Shown: positions 44,336 to 54,000 of the stretch, one piece after another | Numbering within the stretch: position 1 is the first letter of the stretch | Layout of the letters: every line of letters starts with the position of its first letter | Source: Myxococcales bacterium | Lineage (GTDB): Bacteria; Myxococcota_A; Polyangia; Polyangiales; Polyangiaceae | Direction of reading: 5' to 3' | DNA length: 64,000 nucleotides | NCBI GenBank assembly: GCA_947473045.1 | Contig: CANJCO010000008.1 | Span: 1-64,000 of the forward strand | Program-made: the position numbers and the translations under genes | Notes under the pieces: generated by a model | What the model was told of the DNA's origin: nothing | Seen by the model: only the letters and a program-made list of their open reading frames with translations | The model's database searches: none

Positions 44336-45745
44336 ATGTCCAATCGTAATCGTGTTTTCACTGTCTCGCTGCTGGTTGCCGCGGGGTTATTCGCGCTTCC
44401 CGCCCCCGCAAGGGCGCAGGGTTGGCTCGGTGACCGCAGGTTCGCGGAGGGCATGGGCTATCGCGTCGGCGATTTTGAGTTGCATCCCGGCCTTGGCGCG
44501 GAAGCCGGCTACGACAGCAACTGGTTTCAGCGCTCCCAGGGGACCGGCTTCGTAAACTCCTCGCCGGGCGCTCCCGTCGCTTCTGCTGGCATTTTGCGGC
44601 TGACGCCTTCGCTGACGATCTCGACGCTGACCGCTCAGCGAAAAGAAGGCGACGTCAACGCGACTCCACCAAAGATGACGTTTCGCGCTGGCCTGTCGGG
44701 CACGTATCGCGCGTTCCTCGGGTCGACTGAGATATCGAACCAGAACGGCATCGACGGCCTGTCGGGCGACCTCTTCGCCAAGGCCGATATTAACCCGCAA
44801 CGTCCCGTCACGGTCAGCCTTCACGGTCAGTACACGCGCGTCGTCTCCCCGAACTCTTCGGGAAACCCCGACGCTTCGTTCAACCGAAATGATCTCGGCG
44901 CGGGCGCCGACCTGCTGCTCACGCCGAATAGCGGAACGCTCTCGTGGAAGCTTGGTTACGCGCTCCGCGCCTCTGTGCTCGATAACTCGGCAGCGGCGCC
45001 CTTCAACAATATCAGCAACAATCTCGCGACGCGCGGCGAGTGGCGTTTTCGACCGAAGACGTCGATTTTTTACGAGGCCGGAACTTCGTTTCTGACCTTC
45101 ACGCAGCGCACGCAGGCGTTCAACCAACTGAACAACGCCACGCCGTTCCGCACCAAGCTCGGGCTGAACGGCCTCGTCACCTCCCGGTTTGCGTTTCTCG
45201 CGTCTGCGGGGTGGGGAGCGAGCTTCGTCGATACCAGCTCAAACGCGCTGGTGCAGCAATACGACAGCGTCATCGGTCAGGCTGAAGCCAAGTTCTTCTT
45301 GACGGCCAATCCCGGGATGGACGCGCCCAATTCGGTTGGACTTTCGATCTCGTCGCTGGCGCTGGGCTTCACGCGCGATTTTCAGACCAGCTATCTGACG
45401 ACCTATTACGGCACCGACCGCGGCTACGCCAAGCTGTCGTATTTTTTCGCGGGCAGGGCGCTCGTGTCGCTTGAGGGCGGCGTCGGTGCGGTCGAATATC
45501 CGAAGGTTTTCTTCAACGGCGGCGTCGGCGCGATCAACCCTTTCACCGATATCCGCGCGGATGCCACGCTGTTCGGAGAATACCGCTTTACCAATTCGCT
45601 CGCTCTGAACACGACCCTGAAGTTCATCAGCGAGTCGGGGAGCCAGCAGTTGCCCGTGGCGGGAGCCAACGGCACGGTTGGCGGGCAGTACGACCTCAGC
45701 TACCTCCGCTTCGAGGGGTATCTGGGTCTCCGCTGGTTTATGTGA
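44336..45745 (+). CDS. Outer-membrane beta-barrel protein, Wzp-like candidate
   Basis: The 469-residue product has a signal peptide ending PAPARAQ. The rest alternates short amphipathic beta strands and Gly/Asn turns, e.g. FELHPGLGAEAGYDSNWFQR, FRAGLSGTYRAFLGSTEISN and TVSLHGQYTRVVSP, and it ends in a strand with terminal aromatic, LRFEGYLGLRWFM, typical for barrels inserted by the Bam complex. About 16-18 strands are plausible. In Myxococcus, WzpX/WzpS/WzpB barrels pair with short Wza lipoproteins for polysaccharide export. The next gene here is such a Wza-like lipoprotein, so this is the likely Wzp partner. The ATG at 44336 was chosen because it begins the signal peptide. Confidence 0.72.
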   Translation: MSNRNRVFTVSLLVAAGLFALPAPARAQGWLGDRRFAEGMGYRVGDFELHPGLGAEAGYDSNWFQRSQGTGFVNSSPGAPVASAGILRLTPSLTISTLTAQRKEGDVNATPPKMTFRAGLSGTYRAFLGSTEISNQNGIDGLSGDLFAKADINPQRPVTVSLHGQYTRVVSPNSSGNPDASFNRNDLGAGADLLLTPNSGTLSWKLGYALRASVLDNSAAAPFNNISNNLATRGEWRFRPKTSIFYEAGTSFLTFTQRTQAFNQLNNATPFRTKLGLNGLVTSRFAFLASAGWGASFVDTSSNALVQQYDSVIGQAEAKFFLTANPGMDAPNSVGLSISSLALGFTRDFQTSYLTTYYGTDRGYAKLSYFFAGRALVSLEGGVGAVEYPKVFFNGGVGAINPFTDIRADATLFGEYRFTNSLALNTTLKFISESGSQQLPVAGANGTVGGQYDLSYLRFEGYLGLRWFM

Positions 45746-45754
45746 GCCCGAACA

Positions 45755-45800
45755 GCGCGACGAGAGCGCGACAAGAGCGCGAGAAAACAGCGCGAATGGT
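45755..45800. repeat. Short direct repeats after the barrel gene
   Basis: The motif AGCGCGA occurs four times at about 11-13 base spacing in the 83-base gap between the barrel gene and the Wza-like gene. No hairpin with a T-run is formed. Function unknown. Confidence 0.5.
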
Positions 45801-45828
45801 GAGGGCACCGTCCGCTACTAACTCCCCG

Positions 45829-46422
45829 ATGCGTAGTGATTTTTGGCTGAAGGCCGCCTGTCTGGTTGCGTTGGTTGGCTGTGCAGGAGGGCGTCCTCCT
45901 TCGCCTGTGCTCGCGCCCCCGATTCTCAGCACGACCATCGGTCCCGGCGACACGCTCGAAATTGCTGTGGTCGGCGAGAAGGATTTGCCTCACGATTTTC
46001 GGGTAAATCCGGACGGGACCATCGATTTCCCCTATCTTGACCGCGTCGAGATCGCAGGTCTCGAGCCGCAACAGGTCGTCGATCGGATCAAGGGCAAGCT
46101 CGTCGATGCGAAAATACTGAAGTCGCCGCAGGTTTCACTGCTCGTCAAACAGTACGCGTCGAAAAAGGTGAGCATCATCGGTCAGGTTTCCAAGCCGGGC
46201 AGCTTGTCGTGGAACGATGGCATGAAGCTGTTCGAGGCGGTTGCGCAGAGCGGAGGATTCACCTCGATTGCCGACTCGAATCACGTGATTTTGACGCGGC
46301 AAACAGCCCCCGGAAAGAGCGTGACGGTGACGGTCAGCGTCGACGCGATCGCGGAGGGCTCGCAGCCCGACATCGCGCTTCAGGCTGGCGATTCGATCAA
46401 GGTCGATGCTCGCGTTTTCTAG
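45829..46422 (+). CDS. Short Wza-like polysaccharide export lipoprotein
   Basis: The 197-residue product has a lipobox LVGC (Cys18), a polysaccharide export (Poly_export) domain at about 34-110 (IGPGDTLEIAVVGEKDLPHD, RVNPDGTIDFPYLDRVEIAG) and one SLBB domain at about 113-163 (SIIGQVSKPGSLSWNDGMKL). The chain stops soon after (DSIKVDARVF) and lacks the second SLBB domain and the C-terminal helix that lets E. coli Wza cross the outer membrane. Short forms of this kind (WzaX/S/B) use a separate barrel in Myxococcus, and a barrel gene lies just upstream here. No glycosyltransferases or Wzx/Wzy/Wzc are nearby. I chose the ATG at 45829 because it gives the lipoprotein signal. Confidence 0.88.
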   Translation: MRSDFWLKAACLVALVGCAGGRPPSPVLAPPILSTTIGPGDTLEIAVVGEKDLPHDFRVNPDGTIDFPYLDRVEIAGLEPQQVVDRIKGKLVDAKILKSPQVSLLVKQYASKKVSIIGQVSKPGSLSWNDGMKLFEAVAQSGGFTSIADSNHVILTRQTAPGKSVTVTVSVDAIAEGSQPDIALQAGDSIKVDARVF

Positions 46423-46483
46423 GCGCTAAGGGGCAACCGCGAACGGTGACGCGCGCACGCGGGCGTGCGAAAAGACCAAGTCG

Positions 46484-47500
46484 ATGGCGAAGCTTCTGAT
46501 TCTGCTCACCGGCGGCACGCTCATGATGCGGCCTTTGCCCGCGGCGGGGGTCGGCAGTGCGGCTCTCGGCCTGGACGAGTCGGCGCCGAACCTGCTCGGC
46601 GAGCTGCCTATGTTGGCGCGGATCGCCGACATCGAGACGCGGCAGCTTTTTTCGATGGATTCGGGCGACATGCGTCCGCGTGACTGGCTCCGGCTCGCGC
46701 GTGAAATTCACGCGGCGGTCGATGCCCGAGCCTACGATGGCGTGGTGGTCGTTCACGGCACCGACACGATGGCGTACACCGCCAGCGCGCTCGCGTTGCT
46801 GCTCGGGCCATTGCCGATTCCGGTCGTGCTGACGGGGGCGCAGCGCCCGCTCGCGGAAGTGCGGACCGATGCCCGCGAGAACTTGATCGACGCGGCCCTC
46901 GTGGCCACCATGGCCGTGCCCGAGGTATCCGTCGTCTTCGCCTCGCGAGCGCTTCGCGGCGCGCGTTGCACGAAGCGCGACGCATGGGGCTTTGACGCGT
47001 TCGATGCGCCGAACTGCCCGCCGCTCGTGACGCTCGGCGTGGGCGCCACGGTGGCCTCGCATGTTCTGGAGGCGGGGCCGCTGGCGGCCTTCGACGAGAG
47101 AATGGAAGAGCGCGTACTGGCGCTGAGGATATTTCCGGGACTCGACCCGGAGCTCATTCGCGGCGCGCTCAAGACAGGCGTGCGTGGGCTTGTTCTTGAG
47201 GCTTACGGCACGGGGAACCTTCCGTTGCTCGGGACCTCCCTGATTACTGCGCTCGAAGAAGCCCGCGACAGTGGGGTCCCCGTGCTGGTCGTGTCCCAGT
47301 GTTTGCGGGGCTTCGTCGAGTTGGGTCGTTACGCCGGCGGAGCGGCCGCTGAGGCGGCAGGAGCGCTGTCGGGCGGCGACATGACGGCCGAGGCAGCCAT
47401 CGCGAAGCTCATGATTGGGCTCGGCCGTTATGGGTCGACCGAGGCCCTGCGCGATTACCTCGAGCGCAGCGCCCGAGGCGAGCGGTCTACTTTCCAGTAA
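46484..47500 (+). CDS. L-asparaginase family protein
   Basis: The 338-residue product has the two threonine motifs of the family: LTGGTLMM near residues 8-15 and VVHGTDTMAYTA near residue 87, plus VVLTGAQRPLAE. The enzyme hydrolyses asparagine to aspartate and ammonia through two catalytic threonines. There is no signal peptide, so it is probably the cytoplasmic (type I-like) form. The C-terminal domain contains LVLEAYGTGNLP. The start is the ATG at 46484. Its 3' end overlaps the end of the enoyl-CoA hydratase gene on the other strand by 14 bases. Confidence 0.9.
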   Translation: MAKLLILLTGGTLMMRPLPAAGVGSAALGLDESAPNLLGELPMLARIADIETRQLFSMDSGDMRPRDWLRLAREIHAAVDARAYDGVVVVHGTDTMAYTASALALLLGPLPIPVVLTGAQRPLAEVRTDARENLIDAALVATMAVPEVSVVFASRALRGARCTKRDAWGFDAFDAPNCPPLVTLGVGATVASHVLEAGPLAAFDERMEERVLALRIFPGLDPELIRGALKTGVRGLVLEAYGTGNLPLLGTSLITALEEARDSGVPVLVVSQCLRGFVELGRYAGGAAAEAAGALSGGDMTAEAAIAKLMIGLGRYGSTEALRDYLERSARGERSTFQ

Positions 47501-48263
47501 AGTTCGGTTCGCGCTTCTGCATCCATGCGAGCACGCCCTCCATGACATCCTGGGAGTGCAGCAGCTTGAGTTGCTCCGCGCGCTCCCGCGCGAGCGCGTC
47601 GACGTACGAGCCCCAGCTCGCGTACACGGAGCGCTTGATCGCCGCGTAGGCCATCGGCGGTCCCGATTCAAGCCGCTTCGCCAAGGCCAGCGTTGCGTCG
47701 CGCAACGACTCGGGCGCGACGACGCTGGTTACGACGCCGTGCGCCGCCAGCGCCTGCGCGTCGATCTTCTCTGCGAGCAGTATCCACTGCATCGCGCGCG
47801 CTGTGCCCACGAGGCGCGGCAGCCAAAACGAGCCTCCGCCGTCGGGCATGAGGCCGATGCTCACGAACTTTTCCTGCACGTACGCAGACGTAGATGCGAT
47901 TCTCAGGTCGCACGCGAGCGCCATGTCCGCGCCGAACCCGACCGCGGCGCCGTCCATCATCGCGATCACCGGTTTGGGGCATTCGACGATGGCCTTGATG
48001 ACCGAATGGAACTCGTCCATGTAGTCGTCGGTTCGCTCCATGAGCCGCGGATCTTCCATATTTTTGCGGAGATCGGCGCCTGCGCAGAAGTGCCCTCCCG
48101 CGCCCGAAAGCACGACGACGCGTGCCTCTGGATCGACGCTCGCTGCGGCGAAGGCCTCCCGAAGCGACGCGAGCACTGTGAGCGTCAGCGAGTTGCGCGC
48201 TTCAGGGCGGTTGATGGTGATGAGGCGGGTGCGCCCCGCGTTTTCGGTCGTTACTTCGCTCAT
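47487..48263 (-). CDS. Enoyl-CoA hydratase/isomerase family protein
   Basis: The 258-residue product is a crotonase-fold protein. INRPEARNSLT, the oxyanion-hole segments FCAGADLRK and MMDGAAVGFGADMALACDLR, and the later FVSIGLMPDGGGSFWLPRLV are clear. One catalytic Glu of hydratases in the second segment (usually GGG-x2-E or similar) is replaced here by D in GADM, while Asp in LMPDGG suits an isomerase-like site, so the exact reaction is open. It lies 8 bases from the end of the AI-2E-type permease gene in the same direction and could be its downstream gene. Confidence 0.85.
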   Translation of the reverse strand: MSEVTTENAGRTRLITINRPEARNSLTLTVLASLREAFAAASVDPEARVVVLSGAGGHFCAGADLRKNMEDPRLMERTDDYMDEFHSVIKAIVECPKPVIAMMDGAAVGFGADMALACDLRIASTSAYVQEKFVSIGLMPDGGGSFWLPRLVGTARAMQWILLAEKIDAQALAAHGVVTSVVAPESLRDATLALAKRLESGPPMAYAAIKRSVYASWGSYVDALARERAEQLKLLHSQDVMEGVLAWMQKREPNFTGK

Positions 48264-48271
48264 CGGATCGC

Positions 48272-49435
48272 TCAGTGGCCTTTCGAAGTGACAGCGGGGG
48301 GCGCCTGCGTAGGGGCGTCATCGGAATCATAGCCGGACTCGCGTCGCGGCGCTTCCGGTGTGGCGCGCCGCAGCGGCGGAGTGAGGTAAAATTCGGACGT
48401 TAGGTAGACCTTCACAAGCCGTTGTACGAGAATTTTTACGACCGCGCCGAGCGGAACCGCGAGGAGCACGCCGAGAAAGCCGAAGAGGCTTCCGGCGCCC
48501 ATCAGGGTGAGGAGCACTTCGATCGGCGCGAGTCCGACGCTGCGCCCGACGATGCGCGGCGTCACGATCATGGCGTCGGCGAGCTGCACTGTAGTCATCA
48601 CCAGCGCGACCCCGATAACCGGGCCGATGCCATGCCAGTCGAGCGTCGCCATCGCGATCGCGAGCAAAAAACCCGTCGAAAAGCCGATATAAGGCACGAA
48701 CGCGAGCATCCCGGTCAGCACTCCGATCGGAACGGCGAGGCGAATGTCAACGAGGCGAAGGCCCGCCGCGTAGAGCGCTGCCAAAACGATGCAGGCCGTG
48801 ACTTGACCGCGCACGTAGCCCCCGAGCGTGCGATGAATTTGGCTCGCGATGTCGGTGGCCGGCGTAGCCCAGCGCTTGGGAACGAGCTGGCGCCCGCGAC
48901 GGACGATGCGGTCGAAATCAATGAGCAGGTAGAGCGCGAATACCGGGACGACGAGCGAACTGAGGGCTAAGCCCACGAATGAGAGTGTCCCAAAGAAGGC
49001 GGTCGATGCCGTCCCGAGCATACCGCCCGCCTGCGCGCCGCTGTCGGCCATCAGATCGCTCAGCGTATGCGGCAGCTTCACGCGGAAATTGGAAAGCAAC
49101 CATGGCTCGGCCCGGGTCTGAAGTGCCTTGAGTTGTTCGGGCAGATCTGCTGCGGCGGCGCGGATCTCGTCGTAAAACATGGGCACGACGTACATGACCG
49201 CGAGCGTGAGACCGCCGGCGATGGTGAGCATGACCGCGACGGCGCCGATCGCGCGCGGGACTTTCATCGCCTCGAGTCGGTCAACGAGCGGCGCGAGGGC
49301 GTAGGCGAGCAGAAATGCGAAAAACAAGGGCAACAGCACGCCGCGAAGCAGGTAGGCGAGGCTGGCCGCCGCGACAAAACTGCCGAGCACGACGAGGCGC
49401 CTGAAGGTCGAAGTCGACGACGGGAACCCTTGCAT
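48272..49435 (-). CDS. AI-2E family transporter
   Basis: The 387-residue membrane protein has about 7-8 spans. The family pattern is visible: an N-terminal pair with LLRGVLLPLFFAFLLAYALA and PLVDRLEAMKVPR, a large central loop (DLPEQLKALQTRAEPW), and the C-terminal AFVPYIGFSTGFLLAIA and PRIVGRSVGLAPIEVLLTLM segments, including the conserved PxIVG. Members export small molecules such as autoinducer-2 or act as Na+/H+ antiporters; the substrate here is unknown. The last 40 residues are hydrophilic. It precedes the enoyl-CoA hydratase gene by 8 bases. Confidence 0.9.
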   Translation of the reverse strand: MQGFPSSTSTFRRLVVLGSFVAAASLAYLLRGVLLPLFFAFLLAYALAPLVDRLEAMKVPRAIGAVAVMLTIAGGLTLAVMYVVPMFYDEIRAAAADLPEQLKALQTRAEPWLLSNFRVKLPHTLSDLMADSGAQAGGMLGTASTAFFGTLSFVGLALSSLVVPVFALYLLIDFDRIVRRGRQLVPKRWATPATDIASQIHRTLGGYVRGQVTACIVLAALYAAGLRLVDIRLAVPIGVLTGMLAFVPYIGFSTGFLLAIAMATLDWHGIGPVIGVALVMTTVQLADAMIVTPRIVGRSVGLAPIEVLLTLMGAGSLFGFLGVLLAVPLGAVVKILVQRLVKVYLTSEFYLTPPLRRATPEAPRRESGYDSDDAPTQAPPAVTSKGH

Positions 49436-49517
49436 GCGGCCGCGAGCCTAGCACCTTCGGAGACGCCGGACCTCGCCCTTGGCGCAGCGCGGCGGCAGGA
49501 CTACTGCTGGACGTCGC

Positions 49518-50123
49518 ATGACGACAGCGGCGTTCGATCGGGCCTACTTCGACAGGTTTTATGAAGAGCGCGCCTCTCGCGTGCACGGCAAGCGCGAGAT
49601 CGCGAGGCTCGCGCGGGGCGTGACCGGCATGATCGCATGGCTCGGCGCAGAGGTTCGCAGCGTGCTCGACGTGGGCGCGGGGCCCGGGCTGCTTCGCGAC
49701 TGGTTTCGAAGGCACCGCCCCGGCGTGCGCTACACATCGACCGACGTGAGCGCGTATGCCTGCGAGCGCTACGGTCACGCTCTGCGCGATATCGCCAGCT
49801 GGCGTCCGACGGAGCAGTTCGATCTCGTGGTGTGCCAGGGGGTGCTCCCGTATCTCGCCGACGATGCCTGCGCCGCCGCGATCGACCACCTCGGATCTGC
49901 GGCGCGCGGGTTCCTCTACCTGGAGGCCATCACCGCCCGCGACCTGCGCGAGGTGTGCGACCTCGACTTGACCGACGTTGCCGTCCATCCACGGGACGGC
50001 GCCTGGTACCGCGATCGCCTCGGCGCGAGCTTCCGGCCGGTCGGCTGCGGATTGTATTATGCACGCAATGGGGGCCTTCGCTTTTACGAACTCGAAGCGC
50101 CCCCCGAGGAGCCCACGCGATGA
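49518..50123 (+). CDS. Class I SAM-dependent methyltransferase
   Basis: The 201-residue product has SAM motif I SVLDVGAGPGLLRDWF, motif II TSTDVSAYACERYG and motif IV FDLVVCQGVLPYL. It resembles small Methyltransf_25-type enzymes; the substrate cannot be read. The ATG at 49518 was chosen over an earlier in-frame start at 49479 that adds an Arg/Gly-rich stretch. Its stop overlaps the mazG start by 4 bases, so the pair is translationally coupled. Confidence 0.8.
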   Translation: MTTAAFDRAYFDRFYEERASRVHGKREIARLARGVTGMIAWLGAEVRSVLDVGAGPGLLRDWFRRHRPGVRYTSTDVSAYACERYGHALRDIASWRPTEQFDLVVCQGVLPYLADDACAAAIDHLGSAARGFLYLEAITARDLREVCDLDLTDVAVHPRDGAWYRDRLGASFRPVGCGLYYARNGGLRFYELEAPPEEPTR

Positions 50124-50974
50124 ACGACATGCTGCCGCATTTTGACGACAAAGCTCCGCGTCCGGTGCCGCCCACGAGCCAGCAGGACGGCGCCACGCTG
50201 TCGCGCCTCGTCGGCGTCATGCGCCGCCTTCTCGCGCCCGATGGCTGTCCGTGGGATCGCGAACAGACCCTCGCGAGTCTTCGAAAATATGTGCTCGAAG
50301 AGGCGTCCGAGGTCATCGATGCGATCGATGGGGGCAGCCGCGACGCGCTCCGCGAGGAGCTCGGCGATCTTCTGCTTCAAATCGTATTTCAGGCTGAAAT
50401 TACGAGGCGGGAGGGAGCTTTCGCGATCGATGACGTCATCGAAGGGATCGTGAACAAGCTCGTCACGCGGCATCCGCACGTCTTCGGCGACGTCGAGGCG
50501 AGCGACGCCCGCGAGGTGCTGTCGAACTGGGAAAAGCAGAAGGCCAAAGAGAAGCAGGGACGGGGCCTGCTCGCAGGTGTGCCCCGGAGCATGCCTGCGC
50601 TGGTGCGATCGCAGCGCATCGGCGAGAAAGTCTCGCGCGTCGGGTTCGACTGGGAGGACAAAGACGGCTCCCGCGCGAAGGTCACCGAGGAGCTCGCGGA
50701 GCTCGACGCGGCTGTCGCCTCGGGCGAAACCGACGCCATCGAGGACGAGCTCGGCGATGTTCTCTTCGCCCTCGTGAACTACTCAAGGCACCTTGAGATC
50801 GACGCCGAGGCGGCGCTGCGTCGCACGATCGACAAGTTTACGAACCGCTTTTCACACGTCGAGCGGCGCGTGGCCGAGGTGCACGGTGGTTGGGGCGACC
50901 CCGGATCGCGCGAGACTCTGCCGCTCGCCGTGCTCGACGAGTATTGGGAAGAGGCGAAGAAGCTGCCGCGCTGA
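50120..50974 (+). CDS. mazG: Nucleoside triphosphate pyrophosphohydrolase MazG
   Basis: MazG hydrolyses (d)NTPs to monophosphates and lowers aberrant nucleotides and ppGpp-related stress. The 284-residue product contains two MazG domains: CPWDREQTLASLRKYVLEEA with EVIDAI and LREELGDLLLQIVFQ, and later FDWEDKDGSRAKVTEELAEL and EDELGDVLFALVNYSRHL. The duplicated EExxE/ExxD-type metal sites are kept in both. It overlaps the methyltransferase gene by 4 bases and lies 31 bases upstream of a transporter-like gene. Confidence 0.95.
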   Translation: MNDMLPHFDDKAPRPVPPTSQQDGATLSRLVGVMRRLLAPDGCPWDREQTLASLRKYVLEEASEVIDAIDGGSRDALREELGDLLLQIVFQAEITRREGAFAIDDVIEGIVNKLVTRHPHVFGDVEASDAREVLSNWEKQKAKEKQGRGLLAGVPRSMPALVRSQRIGEKVSRVGFDWEDKDGSRAKVTEELAELDAAVASGETDAIEDELGDVLFALVNYSRHLEIDAEAALRRTIDKFTNRFSHVERRVAEVHGGWGDPGSRETLPLAVLDEYWEEAKKLPR

Positions 50975-51005
50975 CGCCCGCGATCGTTGCAGGATGCGAG
51001 CAAAT

Positions 51006-54000
51006 ATGTCGGCTGCGTGGAAAGGTCGCCTTGAGGGCGCGCTCGCGCTCGCTGAAGGCGAGGGGAGCAAAGCCGCGCGCCTCGTGTCGCTCGTATTTTT
51101 GGTGTCGTCGGCCCTCGTCGTCCTGAAGTCGGCTCAAAACAGCATTTTTCTCACGGCCTACGCGCGCGAGATGATTCCCCTCGCGTTCATCGCTTCGGCG
51201 CTGACGCTCTCGGTCGTGTCGCTCTCGCTCGTGCCGCTCGCCGCGAAGCTCGGCACTACGCGCCTCGCGATCACGATGCTCGCCTCGTGCTGCGCCGCGA
51301 TGGTCGGCTTGCGTGGCCTGCTCGCGACCGGGCTGCCCGCTGCGCCTTTTGTGAGCTACGTCGTTATCGAGGCCGCCAGCGGTGTGCTGTTGATGCAGAC
51401 GTGGGGCATTGTCTCGCAGGCGACACATGCCCGATCGGCCAAGCGCCTGCTGCCCGCGGCGGGGGCGGGCGCGACGCTGGCATGGGCGCTCGTGGGCTTT
51501 CTCGTTGCGCCGATGGCGAAGGCGCTCGGAACGCCTGCGCTGCTGCTCGTGGGCGCAGCCATTCTGGTGGTCGCGAGCCTTCTGATGCAGGCGGTTCGAA
51601 CGATCGACCTCCCGCTATCGGTGCCGCGCAAGGGTAGGGTCGAGGTCGCGCGGGAATGGAAGAGGGCCCTCGCGTTCATCGTCGCCCTGCCCCTCCTGCG
51701 CGTGATGACGGCCCTGTCGATTCTGGCGCTCTTGAGTGAGCAGCTGATGGACTACTTGCTGATGAGCGCCGCCCATGAGCGCTACTTGAGCGACGCCGCG
51801 TGTACCGCTTTTTTTGGTCGATATTACGGCGTGACCAGCGCGATCACGCTCGTCGTTGTGCTCGGCCTGTCGTCGCGCGTGTTGTTCGGATTGGGCACCG
51901 CAAGGACGCTGCTGCTCACGCCGGTGGTGACCTTCGCAGCGGCGCTCGCAGCGGTCGCGCTGCCCGGATTTGGGGCGATCGTCGTGCTTCGCGGCTTCGA
52001 CCGCGTGCTGAAGCAGTCGATTTGGAGCTCGGCGAGCGAGCAAACGCAGACGCCGATTCCTCCGCTTGAGCGGGCGCAGTCCCGCGCGCTCGTGCGCGGC
52101 GTGCTGGCGCCGCTGGCCTACGCCCTTGCCGCGACAGGGCTCGCGCTCCTGCCTCATAAAAATGACGTTCGCTGGCTGGCGCTTGTGACCGCGGTGCTCG
52201 TCGCGGCGATGGCGTGGCTGTGCGCGCGACTCGTTCGTCCGGCTTACGAGCACGCGCTGCGCCGGGCGATCGATGAGCGGACATTCGAGCTGAGCGACGA
52301 CGCGCCGGTCTCGTTCGACGCCGAAGCCCGTCGGACGCTCACCCTTGAGCTTTCGAGCCACGACGAGCGCCGAGCGTTGCTCGCCGCAGAGCTCCTCTGT
52401 GAGGTCGATCCGGCTCCGTCGGCAGCGGTCGTGCGCGCTGCGATGATGAGCTCGTTGCCAGCGGTCCGCGCATCGGTGTTGGAGTCCGCGACGCGGCATC
52501 GCGTCGGGGGGCTCGACGACCTGCTCGCATCAGCGCTGACGCAGGATCCGAACGCCGACTGCCGCCTCGCGGCCGCGAGAGCGATCGCAGTCCTCGGGGC
52601 GAGGAGCGACGCGGTTCGTGGCGCGATCGCCGTGTCGATTACGGTCGAGCCTGTCGCTGCGGTCAAAGCAGCCTCGCGGGTGGCCAGCGCTGCTGTGCGG
52701 GACTACCGGAGCGTGGCCAACGGCGACGCGCTTGCGCCGCTCATCGCAGGAGGCGACGACTGCCTGGCCGAGGCCGCCCTCGACGCTCTTGGCGAAAAGT
52801 GCGCATCGAATGATGCCGTGATTCGGGCCATTCGCGGGGTGCTCATCGGCGACTGTGGCGGGGCGGCGAAGTTGGCGGCCATCGACGCGAGCGCGCGTCT
52901 GCACCTTGAAGAGCTGCTGCCATGCATCGCCGCACTGCTAGAGGCGCCGCAGATCGGGCCTGACGTCGCGACGCGCCTCGTGGCATGGGGCGGCGAGGCG
53001 ATGACGTTCGTAGAACGCGCGGCTTTGAGCGCGAGTGCCGAGAGCGCGCGCATCGTCGCGTCCGCGCTGACAGGAGCCGCAGAGACGTCACCGCTGCTCG
53101 TGCGGCTGCTTTCGCATCCAGCTCCCGAGGTTCGTGAACGAGCGGTTCGCACCCTTTCCTATTCGGTCTCGACGCGTGCGTTGCCCATGCCGCCCGGCGT
53201 CGAAATCGAGCCGCTGCTCGAACGCGAAATCGCGCTCGCGCGCCGCATGACCGTGATCGTTGCGGGCTTGGCGCAAGACGACGGCGTCGCCGACTGGAAG
53301 ATCGATCCCCCCTACGACCGACTCGGTCATGAGATCGAGCTCGAGATTCGCGCGGCGACAGTGCGCGTGCTGCACCTGCTCACGCTCGTGGGCAACCGTG
53401 CGCTGGCCAGCGCGGTCGAGGCGGGGCTCCGGCGCGCGAGCCCTGACGTCGACGCCAAAATAGCCGAATTGGTGGATGTTTCGCTCCCTCGATTGCTCGC
53501 GCGCAAGGTCGTGCCGCTCTTCGAACGCTCGTCGCTTCGCGAGCGCGCCGCTGTCGCCGGGCGCGTGCCCGAACTCACCGACCCGCTCTCCGCGATCGTC
53601 GACCTCGGCGATCGCGTGATCGTCGGCTTCGCGATGCTTGCGTATGGCGTCAGGTTCCGGCAGCGTTTCGCCGATGTCTACGAACGCGACGCGCACTTGA
53701 TCCCGCTGTTCGAGCGCATGGCGTTTTTGCGCGCGGTGCCGCTTTTTGAGCAGATACCCGGACACGAGCTGCGCGCCGTCGCCGAAATGCTTGGAATCGT
53801 CGAAATCGGTGCCGGTGAAACGATCTTCCACAAAGGAGACCCGGGGAGCGATCTGTTCATCGTCCGCACGGGCAGCGTCTCGATCCGCGACGGCGCGCAC
53901 GAGCTGTCCGTCGCGCGCGAGCACGATTTCTTCGGCGAGCTGGCCCTGCTCGACAACGAGCCGCGGATGGCCTCCGCGGTTGCGGCCGAACCGTCTTCGC

